From NCBI GenBank assembly GCA_023091735.1, contig JALKBU010000122.1, positions 1 through 64,000 of the forward strand: a stretch of DNA of 64,000 nt, read 5' to 3'. This document shows, in pieces, positions 40,748 to 50,370 of this stretch (positions are counted from its first letter, which is position 1; each line of letters begins with the position of its first letter). The DNA comes from Trichomonas tenax (Eukaryota > Parabasalia > Trichomonadida > Trichomonadidae). Position numbers and translations under genes: made by a program. The notes beneath the pieces were generated by a model. That model did no database searches and was not told the DNA's origin. It was given only the letters and a program-made list of their open reading frames with translations.

Positions 40748-42370
40748 ATGATTGCGTACTCCAGTATGAAGTCGAACCACATCCGCGGTTCCCTGAACAC
40801 GTCGAAGGTGTCGATCGGCAATACATACGCCGAAGTCGCCCCAAACGTTCCGATTGTCGATATCCACCTCTCCGCGAGGAACCTCCCGAAGCTCGACATA
40901 GGTTCTCCCAGCGACCCTATGTGCGTCCTCTTCATTGAGCAGAACGGAAATTTCTTAGAGGCAGCGAGAACTGAAGTTATCTGGGATAATCCCAACCCGC
41001 AGTGGGTAAAGATCATGAAAGCGTTCTACGTCTTCGAATCGAACCAGCCTCTTCGCTTTTGCATCTACGATGCCGACTCAGAAAAAGCCGATCTCTCCAA
41101 ACACGACTTCATCGGCTATGTCGACACCACAGTGCAATACATTGTCTCCAACTACAACAGGAAGATTGTCCTCGACATCAAGCACCAGACCAGGCAAAGC
41201 AACGGACAACTCGTGATTGTCGGAGAACAGGCGCAGAACTGCAACTCCGTGGCCGATTTCAGCATCTCCGTTAGAAACTTAAAGAAGATGCACACGTTCT
41301 CGAGGAACAATCCATACTTCGTTTTGTCGAAAGTCAGCGAATCTGGCATCAACCTTCCTTCCTACAGGTCTGAGGTCGCTCCGAAGGCGTCAACGTGCAA
41401 GTTTAAGACTGCCTCCATCCCAATCCAGGCATTGTGCAATGGAAACACAGACGTTCCGATCACTATCACTTTGTTTAACTTCAGAAACGGAAAAATCGAT
41501 GAAGAGATCGGATCCTATCAGGCATCAGTTAAGAACATGATGGAAAACCAGGGCTCTGAATACGAACTCAAGGACAAGAAGAAGAAATCTTTTGGCTTCG
41601 TTAAAATCAACACCCTTCAAATCGCATCAAAGCCCACGTTCCTTGACTACATCCGCAGCGGCCTGCAGCTCAACATGATCACCGCAATTGATTTTACAGG
41701 CTCCAACGGTGATCCGTCATGGCCGAACTCCCTTCACTACCTCAACCCGAACAGCCCGAACCAGTACGAGTCCTGCCTTTGGGCCGTCGGAAGCGTCGTC
41801 TGCCCTTACGACACAGACCAGCAGTTCCCAATATTCGGCTTCGGCGGTAAAATCAACGGCCAAGTCTCCCACTGCTTCCCTCTTACATTTAACCCTCAGA
41901 ATCCAAACGTCGGCAGCCTCCAGGACCTCGTTGGCTGCTACAGGAACTCACTGAAGCATGTTGAACTCAGCGGCCCGACATTCTTCCAGAACATCATCAA
42001 TAACGCATCACAGGTTGCTGTCGCATCATGGGCCGAGAACAGGACTTACACGATTTTGCTCATTCTCACAGATGGTATTATCAACGATATGAGAGAGACT
42101 GTTGATGCAATTGTCCGCGCTTCGGAGACACCATTGTCCATCATTATTGTCGGTGTCGGCAATGCTGACTTCAGTGCCATGGACGAGCTCGATGCAGATG
42201 AGCACCCACTTCGCTCATCAAGTGGCAAGACGATGGCAAGAGATATTGTACAGTTCGTTCCATTCAGGCATTATCAGGCTGGTCCAGCACTTGCATCCGC
42301 TGTTCTTGAAGAAGTCCCAACACAAGTCCATCAGTTCTGCCAAGCAAATCGATTCATTCCACGTGTCTAA
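40748..42370 (+). CDS. Copine (two C2 domains plus vWA/copine domain)
   Basis: 540 residues. The first C2 domain covers about residues 25-160 (VDIHLSARNLPKLDIGSPSDP; NPNPQW; FCIYDADSEKADLSKHDFIGY), with the Asp residues that bind Ca2+. A second C2-like domain follows to about residue 300. The copine vWA-like domain starts near 310 (LNMITAIDFTGSNGDPSWPNSLHY), with YESCLWAVG, FPIFGFGGKI and LLILTDGIINDM. Copines are calcium-dependent phospholipid-binding proteins that move to membranes on Ca2+ rise. Full-length and intact. It is convergent with the LRR-PP2C gene, 34 bp between stops. An AAAAACCGTT Myb-type site lies at 40651-40660. Confidence 0.93.
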   Translation: MIAYSSMKSNHIRGSLNTSKVSIGNTYAEVAPNVPIVDIHLSARNLPKLDIGSPSDPMCVLFIEQNGNFLEAARTEVIWDNPNPQWVKIMKAFYVFESNQPLRFCIYDADSEKADLSKHDFIGYVDTTVQYIVSNYNRKIVLDIKHQTRQSNGQLVIVGEQAQNCNSVADFSISVRNLKKMHTFSRNNPYFVLSKVSESGINLPSYRSEVAPKASTCKFKTASIPIQALCNGNTDVPITITLFNFRNGKIDEEIGSYQASVKNMMENQGSEYELKDKKKKSFGFVKINTLQIASKPTFLDYIRSGLQLNMITAIDFTGSNGDPSWPNSLHYLNPNSPNQYESCLWAVGSVVCPYDTDQQFPIFGFGGKINGQVSHCFPLTFNPQNPNVGSLQDLVGCYRNSLKHVELSGPTFFQNIINNASQVAVASWAENRTYTILLILTDGIINDMRETVDAIVRASETPLSIIIVGVGNADFSAMDELDADEHPLRSSSGKTMARDIVQFVPFRHYQAGPALASAVLEEVPTQVHQFCQANRFIPRV

Positions 42371-42404
42371 GAAAAATTGTTATTTTAAAATGTTATATTT
42401 CTAT

Positions 42405-44789
42405 TTAGAAACAGATATCAATGACAATGACAGAAATATTGTCTGTGGAACCTCTGCTGAATGCAACATCTCTAAGTGTTGCTGCAGCAACTGCTGGGCT
42501 CTTTCCTTCTGAGATCCTCAAGCAATCTTCATTCCTGACAACATCAAACAGGCCGTCGCATCCGATTATAATCCTTTGAACACTCTCTTTTTGAATCTCT
42601 GTGAACTCTATTTCTGCATCAACGCCTTTAACTGTGAAGTCGCCAATAGCCCTTGCAACAGCCAATCTACCCAGCACGCGGCCCCTCAAGACGTGGGAGC
42701 CTTTCTCTCTCAATCTCTCGACTTCAGTGCGGTTGTTTGGTTTGTGGTCATGAGATAGCTGATAGACTGTGTTGTCTTTGAGGATGACAATGCATCGCGA
42801 ATCTCCGATATTTGCACAAACTATTTTTTCCGCGTCTACTTTGACAAGGCACATTGTGGATCCATCAATTGCTCTCCTTGTCCTCAACTCTGCAACAACA
42901 TTCGAGACTGCTGTCTTTATTGACTCCTTAAACTCTTCCTTTGAACTCTTCAAGTGCGAATGGATCATGCTGGAGCTGAGGCACGAAGCTATACTTCCAC
43001 CGTGGCCATCGAAGACAGCGAAAATTCCATTTGAAGCGTCGCAAATGATTGAGTCCTCCATTGTTCCTCTGAGTCCCTGCATCTCAGCGTAGCCGCACTT
43101 CTCTGAGTCTGTGACTTCTTTGTATACATCATCAATCGGCTGAAGTAATCCCGGCGAGTAAACGATCTCTCTCATGCAGTGCTTCATGAACTTGTCGTAT
43201 TTGATCTGCGCGCTCTTAATGTTTGAGACATCAATTGTGTCCAAGCGCTTTAACTCAGTGAGATTCAGATCTACTTCGAGATCCGGGTTGTGAGAGACTT
43301 TGATTGACAATACCAAGTTCTGATCAAGCGAAAAACTCTTTAACTTGTTGTGGGAAAGATCAATGAATGATGTGTTGACTGCAGTCGCTTCCTCAATCTC
43401 GTTGAACGAGAGATCAAGGCTGTGCGTGAACTGGAGCTTGGGAAATGTTTTGATTTTGTTTCTCGATGCCATTACATCCAGGAGATTCTCGCTGTATGGA
43501 ATCTCTTCGATTAAATTGCCGCCGATGTCCAATGTAGAAACAGACTTCAAATCAGGAAGCTTTGAAATCCTGTTCTCGCCAGCTCTAAGGCAGGTCAAGC
43601 TGCCTGGAAGCGGAGGAATAACTTCGATGTTGTTTCGAGAAATGTTGAACGTCGAAAGATGAGAATTGGAGAAAGTTTCGGGAATCGATGTCGAATGATT
43701 GTCGCTCAAATCGAGCGTCGTCAAACCAATGGAGAAGAGCTCAGGCGGGACTTCTGTGAGGTCATTGGACTGGAGAGAGAGTTTTATGAGAGATTTTGGT
43801 AAATTAGCGAAATTTATGCTTGAGATTCGATTGAAATTCAATTCTAATGTTAAAATCGAAGCTGCGGACAAATCTGGAACTTCAGTAAGATTGTTGTGAT
43901 TGAATGTTGTGTTTGCGACATTGAATTTAGCGCATTTAGACAGTTTGTTATTATTTAGATATAAAAAGCCACAAGTCTTCTTAAATGTGTCAACTTCCTC
44001 AATTTCGTTGAAGTGGAGAGAAATTTCAAGCGGCAAGTTGACTTCGTAAAGAGATTCTGGAATTTTCTTGATTTTGTTGTCATTTGCAATCAATGTAGAA
44101 AGAGATTTTGGAAATTCCGGAAGCTCCTCGATCTCGTTATACGACACGTTCAAAAGTTCAACGTTTGGCGCAAATTTTTGAAGATTTGAGATATTTTTCA
44201 ATTTGTTCATTGCAACAATCAAAACTTTCATTGCAGGAAACTCCAAATCCGGTAGCTCCTCCAAATTGTTGCCAGTAACGTTAAATGTGTTTAATTTCAT
44301 TGCTATAAGATTGAATGTATTTAATTTGTTGAAGAAGAGATTGAGCGTCTGTAAACTTGGCATCACTGTGTTGAATTCGCTGAGAAAGTTGTTTGATATT
44401 CCGAAAATGAGAAGTTTTTCGTATCTCAAATTCCATTTCGTGATTTTGTTGTCGGAAAGGTTCAGAATTACCAGCGGTAGCCTCTCAAAACTGTTGGGGA
44501 AGTACTCAAGTTCGTTGTCTGTGAGAGATAATTGCTCAAGATGCGGATAAGTGTCAATTGCCGCGACGAGGCCCGGATCGAACTTGCCCAGCTTGTTCCC
44601 CGACAGATTGAGGAGAGTAAGCTCTCTTAAATCGTGCGGAAGGTACTTAATCTGGTTTCCGACGAAATTTATTGTCTTTAAAGGGTGCAAAGGGTAGAAA
44701 ACCTTCGGCAGCGTTGTCATCCCTTTGCCCCTGACGAAGACTTTCTTGTCGTCTTCTGTCGCCCAAGGCTGGGAAATGAACAAACTCAT
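42405..44789 (-). CDS. Leucine-rich-repeat PP2C phosphatase
   Basis: 794 residues from the ATG at 44789 (the upstream frame begins with TTG). Residues 1-520 are over twenty leucine-rich repeats (LELNFNRISSINFANLP and TLDLSDNHSTSIPETF types). A PP2C phosphatase domain follows from about residue 555, with metal residues in RGTMEDS and VFDGHGG, then ANIGDSRC, ARAIGDF and GCDGLFDVV. LRR-PP2C fusions occur in protists and, as PHLPP, in animals, where they act on AGC kinases. The catalytic residues appear complete. It lies 26 bp beyond the PPDK stop, in the same direction. Confidence 0.92.
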   Translation of the reverse strand: MSLFISQPWATEDDKKVFVRGKGMTTLPKVFYPLHPLKTINFVGNQIKYLPHDLRELTLLNLSGNKLGKFDPGLVAAIDTYPHLEQLSLTDNELEYFPNSFERLPLVILNLSDNKITKWNLRYEKLLIFGISNNFLSEFNTVMPSLQTLNLFFNKLNTFNLIAMKLNTFNVTGNNLEELPDLEFPAMKVLIVAMNKLKNISNLQKFAPNVELLNVSYNEIEELPEFPKSLSTLIANDNKIKKIPESLYEVNLPLEISLHFNEIEEVDTFKKTCGFLYLNNNKLSKCAKFNVANTTFNHNNLTEVPDLSAASILTLELNFNRISSINFANLPKSLIKLSLQSNDLTEVPPELFSIGLTTLDLSDNHSTSIPETFSNSHLSTFNISRNNIEVIPPLPGSLTCLRAGENRISKLPDLKSVSTLDIGGNLIEEIPYSENLLDVMASRNKIKTFPKLQFTHSLDLSFNEIEEATAVNTSFIDLSHNKLKSFSLDQNLVLSIKVSHNPDLEVDLNLTELKRLDTIDVSNIKSAQIKYDKFMKHCMREIVYSPGLLQPIDDVYKEVTDSEKCGYAEMQGLRGTMEDSIICDASNGIFAVFDGHGGSIASCLSSSMIHSHLKSSKEEFKESIKTAVSNVVAELRTRRAIDGSTMCLVKVDAEKIVCANIGDSRCIVILKDNTVYQLSHDHKPNNRTEVERLREKGSHVLRGRVLGRLAVARAIGDFTVKGVDAEIEFTEIQKESVQRIIIGCDGLFDVVRNEDCLRISEGKSPAVAAATLRDVAFSRGSTDNISVIVIDICF

Positions 44790-44815
44790 TTTTGTAAAAT
44801 AAAAAAGCAAAAAAA

Positions 44816-47572
44816 TTATTTACCGGCCTTCTCCTTCAAGCATGCCTGCGCCGCAGCGAGGCGAGCGATTGGGATACGGTATGGGCTGCAAGAAACATAG
44901 TCAAGTCCGACCTTGTGGCAGAAGCCAATTGACTTCGGCTCACCGCCGTGTTCGCCGCAGATGCCGACTGTTAAGTCCTTCCTTGTCGACCTGCCGCGGG
45001 CGACAGCCATGTCGATGAGCTGGCCAATGCCCTCCTGGTCGATTGTCTGGAACGGTGAAGCCTCGAGGATGCCCCACTCTCTGTACTGCTGAAGGAAGCC
45101 ACCTTCTGCGTCATCACGTGAGAAGCCAAAGCCCATCTGTGTAAGATCGTTTGTACCGAACGAGAAGAACTCGGCGTGCTCAGCCATCTTGTCTGCGATG
45201 ACAGCAGCTCTTGGGACTTCGAGCATAGTGCCGAACATAGCGCGGATATCGGCGTTGTGCTCCTTGAAGATGGCGTTCGTGATTTCCTCAAACTGTGGCT
45301 TGATGCGAGCAAGTTCGTTGGAGTGGCATGTGAGAGGAATCATGATCTCCGGGTGTGGATGCGCGCCCTTCTCGAGAGCGATGCAGGCACCCTCAGCGAT
45401 GGCACGAAGCTGCATCTTGAGAAGACCTGGGATAACGAGGCAAAGTCTAACACCTCTGAAGCCAACCATAGGGTTAGTCTCGTGGAGTTGCTCGCACTTC
45501 GCAAGGATCTTCTCCTTCTTGGCGAGTTCCTCCTCATCGATGGAGATGCCGAGCTCCTTCTTGGTGCGGAGTGTTGTGACTTCCTCTGTAATGACGAGGA
45601 GATCGGGAAGGAATTCGTGAAGCGGTGGGTCGATGAGACGAATGATAACTGGGAGATCTGTCATGGCCTCGAAGATAGCTGTGAAATCGCTGACTTGGAG
45701 GTTCTCGAGCTCCTTGAGAGCGGCATCTCTCTCAGCATCTGTCTCAGCGAGAATCATGCGCTGGACGATTGCTGATCTGTCGCCAAGGAACATGTGCTCT
45801 GTGCGGCAGAGACCGATACCCTCGGCACCGAATGAGCGAGCTCTTGTGGCATCTTCTGGTGTATCGGCGTTAGCGTAGACCTTAAGGCCACGAGATGGGC
45901 CGCCGTTAGCTGGCTTTCTGGAGTTTGGAGCGGATCTGACTTCATCAGCCCATGTGAGAATCTGCATGAGATCCTTCTGGTCCTCAAGGTTTGGCTTAAC
46001 GAGTGGGACCTTGCCAACGAATACCTGGCCTGTTGTGCCATCGACGGATGCCCAGTCACCTTCCTTGAGCGTGACGCCTTTGAATGAAACTGTCAAAGCA
46101 TTGAAGTCGATGATAATGCCTGTGCAGCCGACAACAGCTGGGATACCGATCTGTCTGGCGACGACAGCAGCGTGTGAAGCGGCACCACCTTCTGCTGTGA
46201 AGAGGCCCTTAGAAACGCACATGCCGCCGAAGTCATCTGGCTTTGTGAACTGCCTGACCATGATGACGTCGTTGCCCTTCTTCGCCTCCTCCTGGCACTT
46301 GTCGGATGTGAAGTAGATCTGACCGACAGCGGCACCTGGTGAAGCCTTGACACCGTCAGCGAATTTGTTTGGCTGGGCGGCCTTGAGGTCATCGGCTGTG
46401 AAGTGTGGGTGGAGAAGCTGGTCGACATCTCCTGGCTCGACTCTCTTGAGGGCGTCCTCCTTTGTGATCATGCCCTCAGCGACGAGATCGCAGGCGATCT
46501 TGACTGTAGCAGCAGCCGTTCTCTTACCGTTACGTGTCTGGAGAATCCAAAGCTTCTCGTTTTCGATTGTGAACTCGATATCCTGCATATCCTTGAAGCG
46601 GTTCTCGAGCTTCTTCGTGATGTCGATGAACTGAGCGTAGGCAGATGGCATCTTCTCCTCGAGCTTAGCGATTGGCTCTGGTGTACGGACACCAGCGACG
46701 ACATCTTCACCCTGTGCGTTGACAAGGAAATCACCCCAGATTGTGGATTCACCGTTAGATGGGTTACGTGTGAAAGCGACACCAGTGGCAGATGTGTCGC
46801 CCATATTACCGAAGACCATTGTAACGATGTTGCACGCCGTGCCCCATGAGTCTGGGAAGGAGAACTTCTTACGATAATCGATAGCACGCTGTGAGTTCCA
46901 TGATCCGAAAACGGCAGCGACGGCACCGCGGATCTGCTCGAATGGGTCCTGTGGGAATGGTTTGCCTGTGTGTTTGTTGATGATTTCCTTGTAAATTCCA
47001 GCTAATTTCTCCCAATCCTCAGCCTGCCAATCTGAGTCGTTCTTGTAGCCCTTCTCCTCCTGGCCCTTCTTGAGCGCCTCTTCGAAATCCTCATCTGGGA
47101 TTCCGAGAACGATCGCACCGTAGCCCTGGAGGAGTCTGCGGAATGAGTCCCAGACGAACCTTGGGTTGTTGGTGAGATTGATCATTGCCGTGACTGTCTC
47201 ATCGTTAAGACCGAGGTTGAGAACGGTATCCATCATACCTGGCATCGAAACGCGAGCGCCAGAACGGCAGGAAACGAGAAGTGGTAATTTTGTATCGCCG
47301 AATTTCTTTCCTGTGAGTTCTTCGAGTTTATGAAGATTTGTGAGTGTTTCCTCCCACATTCCTGGTGGGAATGCTGGTGGATCTTGTGCGTAATAGTCGT
47401 TGCATGCTTCAGTTGTGACTGTGAAGCCTTTTGGAACCGGAATTCCGTCTTTCGAGATGGCAGCGAGGTTCGCGCCTTTTCCACCGAGAAGGTTGCGAAC
47501 ACCGTCCCAGGAGCCGGCCTTTTCCTCAACGAGATCGACTTCATCGAATAAATAAATGTACCGTTTGGCCAT
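44816..47572 (-). CDS. ppdK: Pyruvate phosphate dikinase
   Basis: 918 residues, full-length. The enzyme interconverts PEP, AMP and PPi with pyruvate, ATP and Pi, and in anaerobic protists takes part in PPi-dependent glycolysis. The N-terminal ATP-grasp part (GGKGANLAAISKDGIPVPKGF) is intact, as is the swivelling phosphohistidine segment GGAASHAAVVARQIGIPAVVGC (His about residue 466). The PEP-binding barrel shows GLCRTEHMF, EVPRAAVIAD, FGTNDLTQMGFGFSRDDAEGGF and GICGEHGGEP. The Thr that in plant PPDK is phosphorylated beside the active His is Ala here. It ends EKAGK without a microbody signal, so it is presumably cytosolic. An AAAAGTGACA motif and a TCATATA initiator-like sequence lie just upstream. 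Confidence 0.95.
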   Translation of the reverse strand: MAKRYIYLFDEVDLVEEKAGSWDGVRNLLGGKGANLAAISKDGIPVPKGFTVTTEACNDYYAQDPPAFPPGMWEETLTNLHKLEELTGKKFGDTKLPLLVSCRSGARVSMPGMMDTVLNLGLNDETVTAMINLTNNPRFVWDSFRRLLQGYGAIVLGIPDEDFEEALKKGQEEKGYKNDSDWQAEDWEKLAGIYKEIINKHTGKPFPQDPFEQIRGAVAAVFGSWNSQRAIDYRKKFSFPDSWGTACNIVTMVFGNMGDTSATGVAFTRNPSNGESTIWGDFLVNAQGEDVVAGVRTPEPIAKLEEKMPSAYAQFIDITKKLENRFKDMQDIEFTIENEKLWILQTRNGKRTAAATVKIACDLVAEGMITKEDALKRVEPGDVDQLLHPHFTADDLKAAQPNKFADGVKASPGAAVGQIYFTSDKCQEEAKKGNDVIMVRQFTKPDDFGGMCVSKGLFTAEGGAASHAAVVARQIGIPAVVGCTGIIIDFNALTVSFKGVTLKEGDWASVDGTTGQVFVGKVPLVKPNLEDQKDLMQILTWADEVRSAPNSRKPANGGPSRGLKVYANADTPEDATRARSFGAEGIGLCRTEHMFLGDRSAIVQRMILAETDAERDAALKELENLQVSDFTAIFEAMTDLPVIIRLIDPPLHEFLPDLLVITEEVTTLRTKKELGISIDEEELAKKEKILAKCEQLHETNPMVGFRGVRLCLVIPGLLKMQLRAIAEGACIALEKGAHPHPEIMIPLTCHSNELARIKPQFEEITNAIFKEHNADIRAMFGTMLEVPRAAVIADKMAEHAEFFSFGTNDLTQMGFGFSRDDAEGGFLQQYREWGILEASPFQTIDQEGIGQLIDMAVARGRSTRKDLTVGICGEHGGEPKSIGFCHKVGLDYVSCSPYRIPIARLAAAQACLKEKAGK

Positions 47573-47587
47573 CTTCGTTATATGATT

Positions 47588-47597
47588 GTCACTTTTA
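47588..47597 (-). promoter_or_regulatory. AAAAGTGACA motif
   Basis: 16-25 bp upstream of the PPDK ATG in sense orientation, followed by TCATATAAC. Confidence 0.4.
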
Positions 47598-48394
47598 GAA
47601 CGTTTTTTCGAATCTACAGCTCACTTTGGAGAAAAAATGCTGTTATTGCTATGCTTTTGTCTTTCGTTGTATGCTTCAATGCCTGTGAAGAAGTGATCTG
47701 TTAGTTTGTTTTGGTGCTATGTTCAGATTTTTGTGATTATATTGGAAGCATTTTTTGATATATTCGATATTAACAAGAAATAACTTTATAGCTATAATGT
47801 CCATAGTTTTATGTATCGATTCGCATATGCTGAGTGTTATATTGCTGCATGAAATTGGCGTGAAATTGATTGAAAAAGGATTAAATTTTAATGCTGTTAA
47901 TGGCAATGCGTGAGCTAATCCAAATATTTAATATGAAAGTAATTTTCCAAGAATTCATCTTTGACAATCCAATGACTATAAAAAGATTTAGTGTAATTTG
48001 TCTAATTTTTCTTAATTTATATGATTTTTGGCTGTGTTCGAAAAACAAAATTTGGCAAATTGTTTTACTTTATTAGTATAATCTGTTTATGCAAGAAAAA
48101 GCAAATTTGAATGTAAATCACATAATTCGTAAATATTATTCCACATTATTTGAAATAGCTTCAGAAGCCAGATGCGCAAACAAGCACCAAAACATTATTA
48201 TAATATTGGGGCCTGGTTCCATTTTATTTAGAAAATATTACTATGCGGGTTCAGTCCATCAATGAAGAGGAAATCGAGTGAAAAGATAAACATACACAAG
48301 AATGAAAAAAATAAGAATTTGGAAATTGCTATTTATCATGGTTAATAAATTAACAAAGTATTAGTATACGAGAAGGGGAATCATCAGAAGCATT
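47598..48394. other. AT-rich intergenic region
   Basis: About 800 bases with no credible gene; frames here are short and hydrophobic by composition only. Nothing recognised. Confidence 0.35.
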
Positions 48395-49033
48395 TCATGG
48401 AAACTGTGCAAAATTGAAGAAGTTGTATGGTTGAATGCTTTCAGATTTGACCCTTTGCGTTTGGCCAAACCTCACAACGTTGGATGGAATCGGAACGAAT
48501 GGTGTCTCGAAAACTGAGATCGGTGGGAGCACCGTCTTTGTTGGACTGGTCGTATCGAAATGTGGGGCCAGCGGTGGTGAAATTGTCATTGGATTGATTG
48601 GCAAAGCAGATTGAGTACGTACGCGTTCTGCATGAACAGGCTGAGCTACGTTATTCGGTGATGAAGAGTGCTTATCAATTTGGTGTTTAACATATGTGTA
48701 CCAACGATTTTTAACGTTATTTTCACTCCTTCCATCGAAAAACTTCGAAATTGTAGTCCATTGCGGTCCATGCTCGAAAAATTTTTGTGCGAGTAATTCA
48801 TCTTCTTCCGCGCTCCATGGACCGTTCTTGTTTGAAGGAGCCAAGTAGTTAACCCAGCGGTCTCTGCACTGACGAGCGGTCCTTCCTGGGAGTTTTTCGG
48901 CGACAGCAATCCAAGTTTGGAACGGTTCGTTAAACATGATGTTCATCAACATCGCATCCTCCTGCTGGCTGAAGAGCTTCCTCACTTTTTTCTGCTTCTG
49001 TATCTTCAGCGTGGGATGATGGTTGACAAACAT
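48395..49033 (-). CDS. R2R3-type Myb transcription factor
   Basis: 212 residues from the ATG at 49033; the longer frame starts with TTG. R2 is RKLFSQQEDAMLMNIM through AEKLPGRTARQCRDRWVNYL, and R3 is GPWSAEEDELLAQKFF through ISKFFDGRSENNVKNRWYTY, each with the three-helix aromatic spacing. A Pro/Ser/Thr-rich tail of about 100 residues follows (SPTKTVLPPISVF). It resembles the trichomonad Myb proteins that regulate iron-dependent and initiator-dependent genes. A broken relative lies at 30121-30559 and another intact Myb gene at 27803-28366. Confidence 0.92.
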   Translation of the reverse strand: MFVNHHPTLKIQKQKKVRKLFSQQEDAMLMNIMFNEPFQTWIAVAEKLPGRTARQCRDRWVNYLAPSNKNGPWSAEEDELLAQKFFEHGPQWTTISKFFDGRSENNVKNRWYTYVKHQIDKHSSSPNNVAQPVHAERVRTQSALPINPMTISPPLAPHFDTTSPTKTVLPPISVFETPFVPIPSNVVRFGQTQRVKSESIQPYNFFNFAQFP

Positions 49034-49728
49034 GTTGTGATTTGTTTGAATTATCAAAAGTTATCTCTCAATTCATATTTTCGTCGAAATATTGATCCAC
49101 AGAGGCAGATATCGAAATGCTGCTTTTACGAAATAAAAATGTAAAAGTCAGAAAAATGCTCCTCTCAGTTTGTCAAACAAAATGTCGACAAAAGATTTAG
49201 TTTTGTGAAAAATCATAATCTCACTTATCCTCTCAATTTTTTCCCATCAATAGTGTTACTGGGCATGCTGTGGGCATTAATCGATTTTTCAAATTTTTCA
49301 TCAGAAAGTTATTTTCAATAAGTTTTAATCGTCGTGCAATTATAAATATATGTTCTATATACAAAGTAAAGTAAAATTAACTCAACTTATTTTCTGAAAA
49401 CGTTTGTTGTCAAATTTTTTACAAAGAATTTTTGAAAATTCACACAATTTTTGTATCTATAATTATCGAAAGTTTGTTTTTAAATTCGAATTGTTTTTGA
49501 ATATTGTGAAAAAATATAATGTCAGCAGCAATATCATTACCGTTAAAATTTGAGAGAAATTGCAATCGCATCGGCGTGTGATAACTCATATAGAAGAGTC
49601 TTTTTATGCAAAAATCATTTTCGCTCTCAAAAATAAAACACCGCACTTTTTTACGTCTTTGACCTTATAAATGGCAACAAGGGCCAATAATGCTAAAATT
49701 AAAATAAAAATACGTTTTCCAATTACGA
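49034..49728. other. AT-rich intergenic region
   Basis: About 700 bases, nothing recognised before the MITE target duplication at 49729. Confidence 0.35.
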
Positions 49729-49736
49729 AATTTGTT

Positions 49737-50341
49737 AGAAGTGTATCAACTCTGGGGGTCAGAACCAGATCAAACATGTATGGACAAATATAACTCTTGT
49801 GTGATGCCATACATAGTTGTAGTGTTAAACATATATAATATCGTTTCATATTTTTCATTAACAATTTGATATCAGCTTATTATTGAGTAAATAACAATAT
49901 TTATTATAAATATATCACATGCCAACAATATAGTAACATATTACAAATAATACATAATACATGCTCATAATTGAATAATTGTTCAGTATCTTAACTCATA
50001 AATACACGAAATCATTGCGGAGACGACAATATGCATAGATGCACGCACAGACTACATGTTTTTAATGTAATGCACCAACTTATACTCATAGCCTCCCAAT
50101 GAATTTGCTGAAATTATTGATTAATAAAAATAAAGTATTCAAAAATAAAACGATGGAAAAATAATTAGAATCATATATACTATTTTATTAATGTAAACAG
50201 TGTCAAATAAATTGTGAAAAAACACAACTTTTAACCTTATCCACTTTTTAAAATATGTTTATTATAACATTTACATAATGGTAATGCTAATTTTGCCAGT
50301 TTTGGTCGCTAAAAACCAAATTTGAGAGTTAAAACACTTCT
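49737..50341 (+). mobile_element. MITE copy 3 (605 bp)
   Basis: Same element as at 8994 and 35458. It is flanked by AATTTGTT at 49729-49736 and 50342-50349. The right end lies 29 bp beyond the stop of the TLDc gene, so this copy sits at a gene 3' end rather than at a promoter. Confidence 0.85.
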
Positions 50342-50370
50342 AATTTGTTACATTTTAGAAAAATATAAAA

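Noticed and set aside
8994..50341. CRISPR-like or satellite interpretation of the three ~600-bp repeats
   Set aside because: The copies are dispersed, have terminal inverted repeats and different flanking duplications, so transposition explains them.
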